From positions 496,001-560,000 of the forward strand of contig NZ_JBPCZH010000001.1 in NCBI RefSeq assembly GCF_051251085.1: a stretch of 64,000 nt of DNA, read 5' to 3'. Below the pieces are notes generated by a model. That model saw only the letters and a program-made list of their open reading frames with translations, was not told the DNA's origin and made no database searches. This DNA is from Cernens ardua. GTDB lineage: Bacteria; Pseudomonadota; Gammaproteobacteria; Pseudomonadales; Halomonadaceae. Made by a program: the position numbers and the translations under genes. Below, piece after piece: positions 62,101 to 64,000 of this stretch (the first letter of the stretch is position 1; every line of letters begins with the position of its first letter).

Positions 62101-63165
62101 ATGATTACCCTAGAACACATCACCAAAGTTTATGGTCAAGGCGCCTCCAGCGTAGAAGCACTGAAGGATGTCAATTTGCATGTCGCCAAAGGCAGCATCA
62201 GCGGCGTTATTGGGCTTTCCGGTGCAGGTAAAAGCACACTCATCCGCTGCGTCAATCTGCTTGAACGCCCAACCTCGGGCAAGGTAACAATAGATGGAAC
62301 AGACCTCACGCAATTGGATGCATCAGGACTGCGTAAGGCGCGCCACGGTATTGGAATGATTTTTCAACACTTCAATCTGCTTGAATCCCGTACCGTTGCG
62401 GCCAATATTGCGCTGCCACTGGAGCTGATGAAGCGTGACAAAAACAGTATACGAAACCGCGTAGATGCTCTGTTGACACTTACAGGATTGAGCGGAATGG
62501 GTGAACGTTACCCCAGCCAACTCTCGGGCGGGCAAAAGCAACGTGTAGCCATTGCGCGCGCACTGGCCAGTGAGCCAAAAGTGCTGCTGTGTGATGAAGC
62601 GACCTCTGCGCTTGACCCTCATACGACACGCTCCATTCTGGAGCTGCTGAAAGAGATCAACCAACAGCTGGGCCTGACTATCCTACTAATCACCCACGAG
62701 ATGGACGTCGTGAAGGCCATTTGTGACCAGGTGTCCCTGATCGAGGGTGGAGAATTGGTTGAAACAGCACCCATTGGCGCATTTTTTACCCATCCGGAAA
62801 CCCCGGCCGGGCGGCATTTTATTTCGGATCAACTTGAGCTCGCTATTCCAGCCTCTTTATCCGCACGCCTGCTCCCGTCCGATCAGCTGTCTGCCTCTGA
62901 TCACACGGCCTCCACAAGGGCAGCTCACCCGGTCGTTCGTCTGACGTTCTCGAGTGACAACGTCACTGCACCACTGATATCACAATTGGCACGTGAACAC
63001 GATCTGGATATCAGCATCATTGAAGCGCGCGTCGAATCAATTCAGACCCACACGCTGGGCCTGATGATTGCAGAGCTGATGGGTGATTCATCCAAAACCG
63101 ATAAGGTGATTACTCAATTGAAAGAACGTAACATGCATGTGGAGGTTCTTGGTCATGTTCTCTGA
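62101..63165 (+). CDS. metN: MetN, ATPase of the methionine ABC importer
   Basis: The 354-residue ATPase drives D/L-methionine import. Walker A GLSGAGKST (38-46), signature LSGGQKQR near 140, Walker B LLCDEATSALD, and the H-loop LLITHEMD are present, and the C-terminal NIL domain (about 275-354) binds methionine to inhibit transport when it is plentiful. ATG 62101 matches the family (MITLEHITKVYG) though no clear ribosome site precedes it; a mini-frame ending in TGA overlaps the start. The linker before the NIL domain (about 245-275) is Ser/Ala/Thr-rich. Confidence 0.95.
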   Translation: MITLEHITKVYGQGASSVEALKDVNLHVAKGSISGVIGLSGAGKSTLIRCVNLLERPTSGKVTIDGTDLTQLDASGLRKARHGIGMIFQHFNLLESRTVAANIALPLELMKRDKNSIRNRVDALLTLTGLSGMGERYPSQLSGGQKQRVAIARALASEPKVLLCDEATSALDPHTTRSILELLKEINQQLGLTILLITHEMDVVKAICDQVSLIEGGELVETAPIGAFFTHPETPAGRHFISDQLELAIPASLSARLLPSDQLSASDHTASTRAAHPVVRLTFSSDNVTAPLISQLAREHDLDISIIEARVESIQTHTLGLMIAELMGDSSKTDKVITQLKERNMHVEVLGHVL

Positions 63166-63817
63166 ACTGAATAGCTGGATGATCCAGAACCTATGGCAAG
63201 CCACCCTGGACACCATCATCATGGTGGCCTTGAGCGGCATCATTTCCATTGGGGTAGGCATTTTGCTGGGCGTCGCCCTCTACGTAACGCATCCAGACCG
63301 TTTTCTTGCCAAACCCATTCTTCATCGTGTACTGGGATTAATCGTCAACATTGGCCGATCCATCCCGTTCATCATTTTAATGCTGGCTATTGTCCCCTTC
63401 ACCCGACTGATCATGGGAACATCCATCGGTTTAGGGGCGGCTATTGTCCCCTTAACAGTGGCAGCCATTCCGTTCGTCGCCCGCCTGATTGAGGGTGCTC
63501 TGAATGAGGTTTCCCCCGGATTGATAGAGACAGCGCAATCCATGGGCGCCACCCCCATGCAGATTATTGGAAAGGTACTTCTGCCGGAAGCCAAAAGTGG
63601 CATTATTACCTCGACCACCATTACCCTGATCACACTTATCAGCTATTCCGCAATGGCGGGCGCTGTAGGCGCAGGTGGACTCGGCGCAATTGGTATCAAC
63701 TACGGCTACAATCGGTATGATACGACGATTATGGTTATCACCGTCGTGATTACGGTGGTATTGGTGCAGATCATTCAATCATTGGGTGATTATCTGGTGA
63801 AAAGAACACGTCACTAA
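63155..63817 (+). CDS. metI: MetI, permease of the methionine ABC importer
   Basis: The 220-residue membrane protein has about five transmembrane helices (first at about 18-40) and the coupling motif EVSPGLIETAQSMGATPMQI, in which the EAA-type loop meets MetN. GGAGG 9 bases before ATG 63155 sets the start; it overlaps the metN 3' end by 11 bases. Two MetI and two MetN form the importer in the inner membrane. It is followed after 72 bp by metQ. Confidence 0.96.
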   Translation: MFSELNSWMIQNLWQATLDTIIMVALSGIISIGVGILLGVALYVTHPDRFLAKPILHRVLGLIVNIGRSIPFIILMLAIVPFTRLIMGTSIGLGAAIVPLTVAAIPFVARLIEGALNEVSPGLIETAQSMGATPMQIIGKVLLPEAKSGIITSTTITLITLISYSAMAGAVGAGGLGAIGINYGYNRYDTTIMVITVVITVVLVQIIQSLGDYLVKRTRH

Positions 63818-63889
63818 TATCTCTTCTTCATGTAAAGAGAGATGGGATGATTGTGGTAACACGCACATTTTTGGAACAGGGAATCGCAC

Positions 63890-64000
63890 ATGAAAAATAG
63901 AAAAAAGGCACTCTTGCTGGGCGCAGGTATGCTAGTGGCAGGAAGCCTGCTGAGTGCTTGCAGCAGTCACAGGGAAGACCCCAACACGGTTAGCGTGGGC
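63890..64000 (+). CDS. metQ: MetQ, methionine-binding lipoprotein (partial, cut by window end)
   Basis: The first 37 codons are present. They encode a lipoprotein signal peptide with lipobox LSAC (Cys at about 24) and then SSHREDPNTVSVG, leading into the NlpA/MetQ binding domain. AGGGA is 7 bases before ATG. Position after metN-metI makes MetQ, the periplasmic methionine receptor, the clear candidate. Confidence 0.88.
   Translation, partial: MKNRKKALLLGAGMLVAGSLLSACSSHREDPNTVSVG

Noticed and set aside
1..64000. Phage, insertion sequence, CRISPR, toxin-antitoxin or defence island
   Set aside because: No transposase, integrase, regularly spaced direct repeats with unique spacers, or known defence genes were found; the window is mainly conserved chromosomal genes.

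Overview
The window looks like chromosomal DNA of a gammaproteobacterium, most likely from the Halomonadaceae/Oceanospirillales side of the class. This is inference. The support is the gene order lpxH-ppiB-glnS-cysS-folD-tRNAs-tig-clpP-clpX-lon-hupB-ppiD, which also occurs in Pseudomonas; a MvaT-type nucleoid protein; RecBCD; LpxH; MiaE; and roughly balanced base composition. No phage, insertion sequence, plasmid gene or CRISPR array was seen, and the 64 kb is gene-dense.

Layout. 1-10 kb is a minus-strand proteostasis block: a truncated PhzF-family gene, then ppiD, hupB, lon, clpX, clpP and tig, with a good sigma-32-like promoter in front of lon. 10.6-11.0 kb is a tRNA operon (Pro, Arg, His). 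11.3-20.6 kb holds folD, a luxS-mtnN pair whose stop and start codons overlap, copD/copC-like genes, the glnS-cysS operon, ppiB and lpxH. 20.7-31 kb has a lipoprotein, miaE, acnB, a small outer-membrane beta-barrel with a long structured leader, the cdd-nupC nucleoside salvage pair, an AT-rich methyltransferase, a tiny membrane protein and dusA. 31-41.4 kb is recC-ubiX-recB-recD. 41.6-50.3 kb holds argE, osmC, a histidine phosphatase, an MFS transporter, the flagellar master regulators flhDC without any flagellar structural genes, cysQ, mvaT and dinB. 50.5-57.8 kb has an RNase J and an almost complete molybdenum cofactor set: mobA, then mobB-moeA-moaCD-moaE-moaA. 57.8-61.1 kb is salvage and repair (upp, ung, gpt, apt) plus ribE. 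The window ends in the methionine importer metNIQ, with metQ cut off.

How the genes work together. Lon, ClpXP, trigger factor and PpiD cover folding and turnover of cytoplasmic and newly exported proteins. MtnN and LuxS recycle S-adenosylhomocysteine and yield the AI-2 precursor, and MetNIQ supplies methionine to the same cycle. Cdd, NupC, Upp, Apt and Gpt form a nucleobase/nucleoside salvage set. MoaA, MoaC, MoaD, MoaE, MoeA, MobA and MobB make and modify the molybdenum cofactor.

I found no clearly new multi-gene system. The most unusual observations are an in-frame MoaC-MoaD fusion protein, a Gram-positive-looking LuxS inserted in an otherwise conserved neighbourhood, an extra segment inside MobA, short degenerate tandem repeats in many intergenic gaps (twice with a 15-bp period, once running into the end of cysQ), and C-rich, G-poor gaps that resemble Rho loading sites. 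All calls come from reading the sequence; no database search or structure calculation was run.
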